Assembly: GCF_910592395.1 (NCBI RefSeq)
Contig: NC_088312.1
Location: 22,515,292-22,579,291, forward strand
Direction of reading: 5' to 3'
Origin: Lineus longissimus
Taxonomy: Eukaryota > Nemertea > Pilidiophora > Heteronemertea > Lineidae
DNA: 64,000 nucleotides
Shown here: positions 19,120-27,593 of the stretch, piece after piece
Numbering within the stretch: position 1 is the first letter of the stretch
How the letters are laid out: each line of letters opens with the position of its first letter
Program-made: the position numbers and the translations under genes
The notes under the pieces: model-generated
What the model was told of the DNA's origin: nothing
The model's input: the letters and a program-made list of their open reading frames with translations, nothing else
Databases searched by the model: none

Positions 19120-19125
19120 AATAAA
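19120..19125 (+). terminator. Poly(A) signal for E14
   Basis: AATAAA in CTAGAAATAAAAACAC, 113 bases after the E14 stop. Confidence 0.65.
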
Positions 19126-19221
19126 AACACAGGCAATTGAGTGATGTTATTAGAAAAGATGTAACATTATCTTCCAAGTTTGATCTGTAAAAACCTGTAG
19201 CTTGACCAAGCTCTGTGATCC

Positions 19222-19330
19222 TGGTGACCTCGTGGTTGAGGTGTTTGCCCTGTGAATGGAAGGCCAAAGTTTTGAGCCCCATTGATCGCTCTTCTAATGT
19301 GGTTGGTGCGCGGTCGGGTACAAACTGCCT
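19222..19330 (+). repeat. SINE-like element with tRNA-like head
   Basis: TGGTGACCTCGTGGTTGAGG resembles a tRNA 5' half and GTTTTGAGCCCC a degenerate B box. A tail with GTGCGCGGTCGGGTACAAAC follows. It is more diverged than the element at 11741. Confidence 0.45.
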
Positions 19331-19784
19331 TCTTGCCAGGTGCCTGGCATTAGAGACAGGAGTTTGGAAGCAAAGAGTGTCTCATAAGTCATAAGCCAAA
19401 TCTGGCTGGCCCTTTCATATAAGGTCTGTCTCTATAATAAACAAACTTTACTCGCGTGATAGTACAGCAAATCTGCCCGGGACCCTGCTGCTGGAAACTG
19501 AAATTGTGCATCGAAAGTGACCAGTGTTTTTGGCGATTTTCTCAGTTGCTTTTAAGGACCTCACTTGTCAATATCATTGGTGCCACAAGATTGGAACAAT
19601 ACAAGTTCATCAAAGGAATATTAAGCTGAAATACAAGTCCAAGTGTTACTCATTTACAAAACCTTTTGTTTTTTATAGCGTGGAATTAAAATGAAAATTG
19701 AAGCACATATGGCAGAAATATCAGAGACCAAAGAGTGATTCCAAGAAACAGTTGACTGTCTCATCCTCTGATTTGTCTTTCCAG

Positions 19785-20039
19785 ATGGGGATCCTGCGAA
19801 GGAGTATTGGAAAGGATTCTCCGTTATACTGCAGCATCCGAGAAGACGGTGTTGCCCGATTCAAATGTAAAATCTGCGGTCATTTTTCCTTGAAAGTCTC
19901 GCATATGAAGGAGCACATTAAGCGGCACACGGGCGAGAAACCATTCGAATGTGCGATATGCGGCAAGAAGTTTGCTCAGAAGCATAGTCTGAGAAGCCAT
20001 AACGTATCAATACACCTCAGGAACAAACTGTCAAATTGA
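19785..20039 (+). CDS. Zinc-finger exon E15 (2 C2H2 fingers, partial gene)
   Basis: The acceptor is ctgatttgtctttccag, ending at 19784; the first codon happens to be ATG, but phase and context match the other exons. 84 residues: a 27-residue arm, then CKIC (Cys28, compact form without core Phe spacing) and CAIC joined by TGEKPF. Contacts of finger 2 are Q-H-S-S. The stop at 20037-20039 lies only 43 bases before the next acceptor-linked exon, so no room remains for a separate 3' UTR of usual length. Confidence 0.85.
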   Translation: MGILRRSIGKDSPLYCSIREDGVARFKCKICGHFSLKVSHMKEHIKRHTGEKPFECAICGKKFAQKHSLRSHNVSIHLRNKLSN

Positions 20040-20082
20040 AGTACTGAAAACCGCCAAAGTTTTGCAGCTCTTTTTTCCCCAG

Positions 20083-20181
20083 AAGTCACCAAGAACTGTG
20101 GCATTCCCCTGCCCTGTTTGTGGGAGAAGGTTCCGACAACTTAGTTCAATGAAACGTCACACAAGGACAAAACACTTCTGA
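20083..20181 (+). CDS. Zinc-finger mini-exon E16 (1 C2H2 finger, partial gene)
   Basis: A strong acceptor, cagctcttttttccccag, ends at 20082. The frame opens at AAG in phase 0 and codes for 32 residues: nine of arm, then one finger from Cys10 (CPVC) with core RRFRQLSSMKRH and HTRTKH, and TGA at 20179-20181. Contacts are Q-S-S-R, the same as the last finger of E17, so E16 looks like a truncated paralogue of E17. Too short for ordinary ORF calling. It could be functional or a remnant; every expected zinc ligand is present. Confidence 0.7.
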   Translation, partial: KSPRTVAFPCPVCGRRFRQLSSMKRHTRTKHF

Positions 20182-20545
20182 TATACTGAGTACATTTGAC
20201 TGATGAGAGTCTGTACATGTGGCATCAACTGTGTAACCTCTCTATGTGAACATTTCTGTAAGGAGGACACCCTTTCTATTGAGGACAGCAATAATGGTTC
20301 TAAGTGGACCTTTTCTAAAAGACTTGACCTTTGTAGTTGGGACAACTGTCTAGGGACATCACATGTCGGTCCTAGGAACTGTAATTATATTGTCTTTACC
20401 CCTTTGAGCTTCTCAGTTTAAACTGATGATGATCCTACACGCTTTCAGTAGTTTTGCTTTGCACTTATCTATTTCACTGTAACAATACAAAAGATTATCC
20501 TCATCATTGACAAACAAGCTAATTTTCCATTTGCTTGTCTTACAG
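20182..20545 (+). other. E16 3' region and intron
   Basis: A degenerate relative of the 178-bp MITE spans about 20224-20320 (AACCTCTCTATG and GAGGACACC phrases). No AATAAA seen. Confidence 0.4.
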
Positions 20546-20779
20546 TTGCGTAAAACGTGGACGTCACCTAAATTGCGTCTGTCGCAGTTTAAGTGTAAAG
20601 TGTGCGGTATGTCGCTCGGTGGGAAGCAGAACTTGGAGCTTCACATGCGGCGTCATACGGGGGAACAGCCGTATGGGTGCTCCATATGCGGTAGGAGGTT
20701 TTCGCAGAGTAGTTCGATGAGACGTCACATGATGGTGGTCCACTCAACGATGGTCAATCTGGGAAATTCCTTTTGTTGA
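20546..20779 (+). CDS. Zinc-finger exon E17 (2 C2H2 fingers, partial gene)
   Basis: The acceptor is ttgcttgtcttacag, ending at 20545; 77 residues. Finger 1 (Cys17, CKVC) has Leu at the core aromatic position; the linker is TGEQPY; finger 2 is CSIC. Contacts are G-Q-N-L and Q-S-S-R. The stop is TGA. Confidence 0.86.
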   Translation: MRKTWTSPKLRLSQFKCKVCGMSLGGKQNLELHMRRHTGEQPYGCSICGRRFSQSSSMRRHMMVVHSTMVNLGNSFC

Positions 20780-21303
20780 AGCTTTCAGATGTGGACACTA
20801 ATACTGAGGCATGGAAATAGCCAATTCGGGACCAAATTCAGTCACCTCAAAAGTGAGGGGTCCTGCCATATTGCAGGTGTTCCCATTGAGTATGTTGCCT
20901 GCAGTCCTGCAAAGTTACAACATGAATGATATGACTGTCATGTTCAATATTGAATTCAAATGTGACAGTTTAGTCATAAAAAAGTATGTTTCAATTTCAT
21001 TCCATCATCAACTTTCTGTTTTGGTTTCTTAACGAAAGTTCCTGAGTGCCAAAGTTTGGCCTACTTGTCTTCGATGAAAGCCTAGTTTTGCTTCTGTTCT
21101 TTTTAATTCTCAGTGTTTACAATAAGTCCTTTGTAATTTTCTATTGTGTGTTTATATTCAATTCCAACGTTGATCAATGTGTGTAACTGATGTACTGTTG
21201 TGATATTTTAGCTTGTACTATACCCACACAACCCTGTGGGAGGACGGCCTCCAAGTTATACTTTTTTTACATGAGACACATCGCTCGACTTGTATATTTC
21301 CAG
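20780..21303 (+). other. E17 3' region and intron
   Basis: A short fragment related to the inner part of the 178-bp MITE lies at about 20811-20870. Otherwise nothing recognised. Confidence 0.4.
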
Positions 21304-21597
21304 TATGCATCTTCAGGCAACCCACAAGACTCTGGCTCTATACCATTCATATGCCCCGTTCATAAGAACCTCATGACACTGAGCTGTCTAAACATCCACA
21401 TCAGGAAACACACCAGAGAAAAACTGTTTAAATGTCCGTCTTGTAATATGGTGTTTTTGTGGAGTTATTCGCTCCACAGGCATAACATGATCCGTTCTGG
21501 AGAGAGACCGTTTCATTGTCGGGTTTGCGGAGAAGGCTACATTCAGTTGATTAATCTTCAGCATCATCAGGTGGTGAAACATGTCAAACTTTTGTAA
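21304..21597 (+). CDS. Zinc-finger exon E18 (3 fingers, two with lost ligands; partial gene)
   Basis: The acceptor is cgacttgtatatttccag, ending at 21303; 97 residues. Finger 1 reads CPVHKN where CxxC is expected, so its second Cys is missing. Finger 2 (CPSC) ends HNMIRSGERPF with Arg in place of the last His. Only finger 3 (CRVC) is complete. The frame is nevertheless fully open to TAA. The exon may encode a one-finger product or be losing function. AATAAA is at 21906. Confidence 0.82.
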   Translation, partial: YASSGNPQDSGSIPFICPVHKNLMTLSCLNIHIRKHTREKLFKCPSCNMVFLWSYSLHRHNMIRSGERPFHCRVCGEGYIQLINLQHHQVVKHVKLL

Positions 21598-21905
21598 TTA
21601 GGTTTATAAATCTTGCAGTTGTTTCTGTCACGCTACCAGTAACCTTGTACATTACTTTTGTTTTATCAGTTGATTTGTGTAATCAAGAGAAAGAAATACA
21701 TGTTGATATTGAAACAGATCTGATGTGTTCTTCACATATTTTTGATTTGTGTTCATACATATCTCTCTGCAATGCTCTCCCAGTATGGTTGCCAAGACAT
21801 TTTCTATACATTTGTTCCATTACTAAGCCAGCTTATTTCCTCATTAGTTAGAAATTTTGAATTTTTTCAGAACCTGGGGAAATTCACTTTGTAAAAAAGA
21901 TACGG

Positions 21906-21911
21906 AATAAA
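21906..21911 (+). terminator. Poly(A) signal for E18
   Basis: AATAAA in CGGAATAAATTCTGTG, 309 bases past the E18 stop. Confidence 0.6.
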
Positions 21912-21972
21912 TTCTGTGGGTTGAAACACCATTGTAAATTATCATTTCATTGAGGTCCTATTATATTTGCAG

Positions 21973-22302
21973 CCATATTGGAAGAGATTTACGAGCTCCG
22001 TGCTTCAGCCAACGCCACCTATAGGCCCGGCAGCAAACACTTGCCCGATCTGTGGACGCCATCTCTCGACGCCCGGATACCTACGGATCCACATGCGCAT
22101 CCACACGGGAGAGAAACCACATAAGTGCGTTATCTGTGGTGTCAGTTTCTCACACGGTGTGACGTTAGTCCGGCATATGCGTATTCATACAGGAGAGAAA
22201 CCATATGAGTGCAGATTCTGTGGAGTGACGTTTAGGCAGGCTGCTCACATGAAGAACCATGCGTTGAAACGCCATGGAAAACTGATATTTCTGAGAAAAT
22301 AA
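21973..22302 (+). CDS. Zinc-finger exon E19 (3 C2H2 fingers, partial gene)
   Basis: The acceptor is cctattatatttgcag, ending at 21972; 109 residues with a 23-residue Pro-rich arm. Fingers start at Cys24 (CPIC), CVIC and CRFC, joined by two perfect TGEKP linkers. Contacts are T-G-Y-I, H-V-T-R and Q-A-H-N. This is the most canonical unit of the array. The stop is TAA. Confidence 0.88.
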   Translation, partial: PYWKRFTSSVLQPTPPIGPAANTCPICGRHLSTPGYLRIHMRIHTGEKPHKCVICGVSFSHGVTLVRHMRIHTGEKPYECRFCGVTFRQAAHMKNHALKRHGKLIFLRK

Positions 22303-22595
22303 GAAAACGAAAAAAACTGACTGAAATGGGGCTGGTGAAAACAATATATCGACTGCATTAGGATTAGAAAACAGAAATCAAATGGGCAAAGAACACAATA
22401 TCATCAAGTTTGTGTTCAACCTGCCGCTGATCGAGACTCCATTACATGACTCATTCTGCAATCGAACCATTGCTTTTCAGATACTTGCAAGCTCACTTCT
22501 TGTGCAAACTGTCAAATTACCAAAGTTTTTTCATCAAGGTTCAATTCAGTTAAAAAACCATTGTAATCGAATATCTCACTTTCTTCTCTCCGCAG

Positions 22596-22907
22596 TTCAC
22601 TGTCTTCAAAGTAGGAAAGTTTGAGACGTGTGCATTTTGTGGGAAACTCTTCCAAGGGGCAACGTCACTGAAAGTTCATCTGAGGATCCACACGGGAGAG
22701 AAACCATTCAAATGCATGATCTGTACAGCCGGATTCACCCAGGAATGTAACCTACAGCGCCACATGTTGGTACACACAGGAACTAAACCGTATTCGTGTG
22801 TGAAGTGTGGGCGATGTTTCAACCAGAGGTCGAACCGTGAGCGCCATATGGCTACGTGTGGCCTACCAAAGAGATTAGGACCTTTGCCTAAGTTTATACC
22901 ACAGTGA
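22596..22907 (+). CDS. Zinc-finger exon E20 (3 fingers, last C2HC; partial gene)
   Basis: The acceptor is ctttcttctctccgcag, ending at 22595, and the frame opens at TTC in phase 0, 120 bases before the first in-frame ATG. 103 residues: CAFC (Cys12), CMIC and CVKC, with linkers TGEKPF and TGTKPY. The third finger ends HMATC, a C2HC ligand set. Contacts are G-T-S-V, Q-C-N-R and Q-S-N-R. A Pro-rich tail precedes TGA. Confidence 0.87.
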   Translation, partial: FTVFKVGKFETCAFCGKLFQGATSLKVHLRIHTGEKPFKCMICTAGFTQECNLQRHMLVHTGTKPYSCVKCGRCFNQRSNRERHMATCGLPKRLGPLPKFIPQ

Positions 22908-23431
22908 CTGATAGTTGGGAGGTGGTGCAATTTAGAATTGACCCTATGCCATTGGGAGTTGCCATTAATGATTACAGAGGTCAGATTCAATGGAAATGAT
23001 GAATTGGGGACTGAATGTGGTATCCTTATTAGACATGGTGTCCTCTGTAGAGAGGTTTCCACTAATGAAGGTTTCACTGTATCTAGTCAATGCTGTGCAC
23101 TTATTTACGACTTGAACTGAAATTGGCTGAAGTAACATCGAACAGTTGTACATATAATGATATATTTCTAAATGTCGTGAGAAATAAAGTTCATGATAAT
23201 CACTTATTTGGTGCCTTTGAATTTTTCTATAAGGAGGATGGAAGACTGCCTCAACCGATACGCGACTGAGTGGTGGTGGAGATGGCCGGTAGCAGCTGTC
23301 TCTTAGGCCTATTAGGCCGTTGGAAAAGTGTGTCCTGAACAAGGAAGTGTATATTGATATTGTTGTCTCTGTTGTTCTCACAGTTGTCTCATCATGGTTG
23401 AAGATTCAAAGATCTCACTTTACCGTTTCAG
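22908..23431 (+). other. E20 3' UTR and intron with MITE relic
   Basis: A diverged right half of the 178-bp MITE family spans about 22970-23081 and ends GGTTTCACTGTA. AATAAA is at 23183. No coding content. Confidence 0.5.
23183..23188 (+). terminator. Poly(A) signal for E20
   Basis: AATAAA in GAGAAATAAAGTTCATG, 276 bases past the E20 stop. Confidence 0.6.
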
Positions 23432-23743
23432 CAGACGTTTTCCAAGCCGGTCATCTCCACATACCAACAGGCCTGGTTGACACGCATTCCTCTGGGAATA
23501 TCACAGTTTCAACCTCCATTTTCCACAACTGACCCTTCAAACCGTGAAAGACGTAATCCAGAGACATTGAAGGCATACAAGTGCAACCTGTGCCCGGCAA
23601 CTTTCTCCAACAAGTATAACTGTCGTCGTCACCACCAACTCAAACATCTGAACGAGAAAAACTTTGGATGTGACGTCTGTGGGAAACGGTTCGCAAGTAA
23701 ACAAAGTTTGCAGTATCACTCGGCATTACATCGCATGACATGA
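23432..23743 (+). CDS. Zinc-finger exon E21 (2 C2H2 fingers, last of the array)
   Basis: The best acceptor is cactttaccgtttcag, ending at 23431, giving a 50-residue Gln/Pro/Thr-rich arm before Cys51 (CNLC) and CDVC. In-phase alternatives exist at the AG ending 23470 and the one ending 23506, both with weaker pyrimidine tracts. The first finger has a four-residue His spacing (HHQLKH), and the linker LNEKNF departs from TGEKP. Contacts are N-Y-N-R and S-Q-S-Y. The stop is TGA; AATAAA is at 24013. Confidence 0.82.
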   Translation, partial: QTFSKPVISTYQQAWLTRIPLGISQFQPPFSTTDPSNRERRNPETLKAYKCNLCPATFSNKYNCRRHHQLKHLNEKNFGCDVCGKRFASKQSLQYHSALHRMT

Positions 23744-24012
23744 AATCAACACGCCTTTGAGAGAAAGGAAAATTCTTTGGGAACACAACCTGTCTCACTC
23801 CTATCATAACAACTTAGCTGTCTTGATAGCAGATATTTCTAAATTGCATATGACGATTGGCAAATTTTGTTAATTTTTCGAGGACTGTTACTGTGAATGT
23901 GAGGCGTAAGGCCTATATATGTATCAGGCCGAATACAGTTTAAATGGTGCATTATTATCGTTGTAAATAGATATTTGCTGAAATCATTTCTAATCATTCC
24001 TGTTATAAAGAT

Positions 24013-24018
24013 AATAAA
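24013..24018 (+). terminator. Poly(A) signal for E21
   Basis: AATAAA 270 bases past the last stop codon. A second AATAAA at 24114 belongs to the MITE at 24102-24223. Confidence 0.55.
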
Positions 24019-24101
24019 CAAATTAGCCTTCTGAACATATTTATCTTTCTTGTTGTTATATCTGTCTCCCACAATGATCTGCTGGGTTAGTGTTTGTGAT
24101 A

Positions 24102-24223
24102 GTGGGTGATATGAATAAAGAGTAGTAAATGCTTTTATCTAAAACTCCATGTACATTTACACTTGGCCTTTCTGTACAAAATTGAAGTAAAAGCATTTGC
24201 TAGCCTTTATTCATATCAGCCAC
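24102..24223. mobile_element. 122-bp MITE with AATAAA in its ends
   Basis: The left end GTGGGTGATATGAATAAAG and right end CTTTATTCATATCAGCCAC are inverted repeats, and the arms continue to AAATGCTTTTA / TAAAAGCATTT. A relative lies at 52632-52733. Confidence 0.8.
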
Positions 24224-24591
24224 TGTCTCGACAAAGATCTGGTTGGTTGTGATTCTGCCTCCAACAGTGATCCGACCGATTGTTGTTCTGTCTTTGTCTG
24301 ATCAACCTCCATGCGATTAGACCTGGTTGGCTAATTCTGATGTGGGTCCGTCTGTCCGTCGTCATGGAATTATCCCCCCACCAATCTCTGTTCATGATGC
24401 AAAGTCTTGCAGACCTGATTCCATAATCACATCTGAAAATCTAATGATAGCCCGAGACCTAGATCAGAACTCGATCAGACCAAAGGACTGGTTGTGACAT
24501 TGTCCTGGACAATGATTGTGACAACTTCTTTTGGTTGGTTGCGATAGGCTGTCGTCTCTGCAACATAGTCATTTTAACAACAATTTTGGAA
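24224..24591 (+). other. Unassigned stretch
   Basis: Contains repeated phrases such as GATCTGGTTGG and GACCTGGTTGG, perhaps an old degenerate repeat. No gene signal. Confidence 0.35.
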
Positions 24592-25464
24592 GTTAATGTG
24601 GTTACCTGAGGGATGTGGATTCACACTGGTGATAAACCATCCAACGGGAACTCAAGTTAATGTGGTCATTTGAGGGATGTGGATTCACACTGGTGATAAA
24701 CCATCCAACGGGAACTCAAGTTAATGTGGTCATTTGAGGGATGTGGATTCACACTGGTGATAAACCATCCAACGGGAACTCAAGTTAATGTGGTCATTTG
24801 AGGGATGTGGATTCACACTGGTGATAAACCATCAAACGGGAACTCAAGTTAATGTGGTCATTTGAGGGATGTGGATTCACACTGGTGATAAACCATCCAA
24901 CGGGAACTCAAGTTAATGTGGTCATTTGAGGGATGTGGATTGATACTGGTGATAAACCATCCAACGGGAACTCAAATTAATGTGGTCATTTGAGGGATGT
25001 GGATTCACACTGGTGATAAACCATCCAACGGGAACTCAAGTTAATGTGGTCATTTGAGGGATGTGGATTCACACTGGTGATAAACCATCCAACGGGAACT
25101 CAAGTTAATGTGGTCATTTGAGGGATGTGGATTGATACTGGTGATAAACCATCCAACGGGAACTCAAGTTAATGTGGTCATTTGAGGGATGTGGATTCAC
25201 ACTGGTGATAAACCATCCAACGGGAACTCAAGTTAATGTGGTCATTTGAGGGATGTGGATTGATACTGGTGATAAACCATCCAACGGGAACTCAAGTTAA
25301 TGTGGTCATTTGAGGGATGTGGATTCACACTGGTGATAAACCATCCAACGGGAACTCAAGTTAATGTGGTCATTTGAGGGATGTGGATTCACACTGGTTA
25401 TAAACCATCCAATGGGAACTCAAGTTAATGTGGTCATTTGAGGGATGTGGATTGATACTGGTGA
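24592..25464 (+). repeat. 64-bp satellite derived from a zinc-finger linker, 13.6 copies
   Basis: Exact 64-base periodicity from 24592 (GTTAATGTGG...) to 25464. Each unit contains ATGTGGATTCACACTGGTGA followed by TAAACCATCC, which in one frame reads MWIHTGDKPS, a C2H2 linker. The preceding CATTTGAGG reads HLR in the neighbouring frame, so the source was HLR-MWIHTGDKP with one extra base. Two unit variants (GATTCACACTGG and GATTGATACTGG) are interspersed. The array begins about 850 bases after the last zinc-finger exon. Confidence 0.9.
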
Positions 25465-26241
25465 AGAAAAACATTCAACATACAACTAGCACCACTATTG
25501 ATTAACACCCCATATAATTCCTACAAATCAACAAATTGTCTTTGTGTTTTTACCAGTCCCACCCAAATCAAACAGGTCACTTATTAATCACATTACCAAC
25601 TTGGATTAGCCTTGGCCATCTGACACCTTTGTTTGATTGTTTGGAGGGACAAAAGACTATGCCAACCTTGAAAGAATGTGTGGGAGTGTTACATAAAACC
25701 ACTACCTGTCACATTTTATACCTTGCAATGCTTGATTTGGCTTTGAGTGTGTAGTGCAGGCTGAACATTCATTGCAGCAAGGTGCACATGGTTTTGCTCG
25801 AATTTTGACTGTAGCAAAATTACTTGTGTTATGCAGAAATCTTGTACCAGGTGGGTATCACCTTCTGTCTAACTGAATCTTGATGCTAGTCATGTTTCAT
25901 CTTTGTATAGGCCTAATGGATTTTTGAAGAGGGCAAGATGGGTCCATTACATTGGCCTAAAGGGACAATATAGGCAGCAGCTTGGCAGACAAGATAAAGT
26001 TACACGAAGTCGCCAATAGGGGTCTCTCACATCTCACAGTATGTCAAAATGACTCATGCTTGTACGAGGAATATATTTAGCACTGAATCTGACATGACCC
26101 AGGGCCCTTACTGTGTATATTTTAAGTCACCTGAAGATGGCCAAATTAGTCCCTCTGCTCCTGCATATAGTCTGCCTTATTCTACATTTGTAGAAATGAA
26201 TAACTTATTTCAAGCATTATTTCTAATCTAAGACATTAATT
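25465..26241 (+). other. Unassigned stretch with a dispersed-repeat match
   Basis: About 25960-26190 shares an order of phrases (AGTTACAC, CTCACAGTA, TCCCTCTGCTCCTGC-like) with 41090-41290, so both are probably copies of one old repeat. Nothing else recognised. Confidence 0.35.
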
Positions 26242-26742
26242 GGAACGAGTTTACAATCCCCGATCACACACCCAAAAAAGGTCATCGGTTGACTAACGAA
26301 GCACCACTATTCAATGGATTTATAGTTGAATGCGATCAAACTACGTCATTTCCGATCCGGGATTGTAAATTTTAGCCCATTAATTTGATGACTAGTTTCT
26401 TATTTGGTTGAAAGCCCCCCCCCCCCCCCGCTGAAAAAGTTAATTTGTGCCAATTTATCATTACAGATGACGCATACGTTGTCCGCAATTGCAACGAAAG
26501 ATTCTCGCTGAGATGGTTTGCAAGGTGAAGGCTTCGGTATGTATTACATCATGCAAAATATTGAGAAATAGAGTTCAACCATCCTTTTTAGGCATTTAGT
26601 ATAATGGGTTAAAATTTACAATCCCCGATTGGAAATGACGTAGTTTGATCGCATTCAACTATGAATCCATTGAACAGTGGTGCTTGGTTAGTCAACCGAT
26701 GACCTTTTTTTGGGGTGTGATCGGGGATTGTAAACTCGTTCC
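26242..26742. mobile_element. Foldback element, about 500 bp with ~140-bp arms
   Basis: The left arm starts GGAACGAGTTTACAATCCCC and the right arm ends GGGGATTGTAAACTCGTTCC. The arms match through GGTCATCGGTTGACTAACGA-like and ATGACGTAGTTTGATCGCAT-like segments. The centre holds a poly-C tract (about 26418) and an exon-like segment. Confidence 0.85.
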
Positions 26743-27483
26743 CTATAATGACTACTACAGAACAGAAGTGCTGTAATTACTAGACTCTTTCACCAGTCTC
26801 CTCCGTTCACTCATTACAGAGACTGGTACTTGACGGCAATGAACTCGTCATGAACTCGATTTGGGGGCGTAAGCTTCTGGTGTCCGGTCACGTGTTTTTC
26901 TGTAGGATGGGTAACCTCGATCCTAGTGAATAATCTACAATACCAGAGTGCTCGGTATGACAGTGCATCCACTGTGCGCGCTGAACATGTGTGTGGCTTG
27001 CCTCGGGTAAATCAACGAGGCTTCCTCGACCCCCCCCCCCCCCGCTGCGTGGTGGATAGGGTCGAGGTTACCTGGACTATATAATTACGTATTTGTGCCG
27101 ATTCATCATTTCAGATGACACAACTAGGTCAACCTTGTCCGCAATTGCATTTGAGGATTCTCCTTTGATTTCCAAGAAGAAGGGTAGGTATCATATCTGG
27201 TGAAGACTGCCAGACTTGTCAATAGAGGAGTCACTGTGAAATCTGGGTTATTGTTGGTAAAATAAACTTGTAACTTGGCCTCAACAGAGCCTCAAGGCAG
27301 TGAAAAGAATTATAGACTAACAATCGGCGAGTTATATGGAAAAAGAATGAATCGATTTATTTTTGGGTAAAGTATACAAATCATGAAGCAGATCGGACTG
27401 TTATCCCCAATGCAACCCTTCTATGAGATCAAAGATATTACAACTTTCAACTTATTCATATTTTGCATTTCAAGGAATGTTTA
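26743..27483 (+). other. Unassigned stretch with exon-like segment
   Basis: A poly-C tract near 27030 is followed by ttcatcatttcag (acceptor-like) at about 27102-27114, an open 60-70-base segment and a donor-like GGTAGGTA near 27183. The segment resembles one inside the preceding foldback element (ttatcattacag then GTCCGCAATTGCAACG). Coding status unknown. Confidence 0.3.
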
Positions 27484-27593
27484 AATGAAACGGCCAGGGG
27501 CCATTGTGCTCACCGTATACATATTTTAGTAGGCAGGATCATGCTTAGTTTGCAGGTGAATATGGCGAACACAATCAGGCACGAAGAATTGTT

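Larger units (their letters stand above)
19008..19784 (+). other. E14 3' UTR and intron with SINE
   Basis: AATAAA at 19120; SINE-like element at 19222-19330. Nothing else recognised. Confidence 0.45.
3242..24018 (+). other. Array of 21 alternative zinc-finger last exons (locus overview)
   Basis: Twenty-one exon units (E1-E21) lie head to tail on the + strand. Each begins at a 3' acceptor, is open in the same phase from its first codon, encodes C2H2 fingers and stops in frame. Because every unit carries its own stop, two units cannot be joined into one protein, so they must be alternatives fed by a common upstream donor. Spacing is about 0.3-1.8 kb. The closest described layout is the insect BTB gene lola, but the fingers here are ordinary Kruppel-type and not lola-like. 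No BTB or other shared domain is present in the window. The array ends at E21; nothing similar and open lies beyond. Confidence 0.85.

Noticed and set aside
24600-25460. CRISPR-like array
   Set aside because: Units are contiguous 64-bp tandem copies without unique spacers, in animal DNA.
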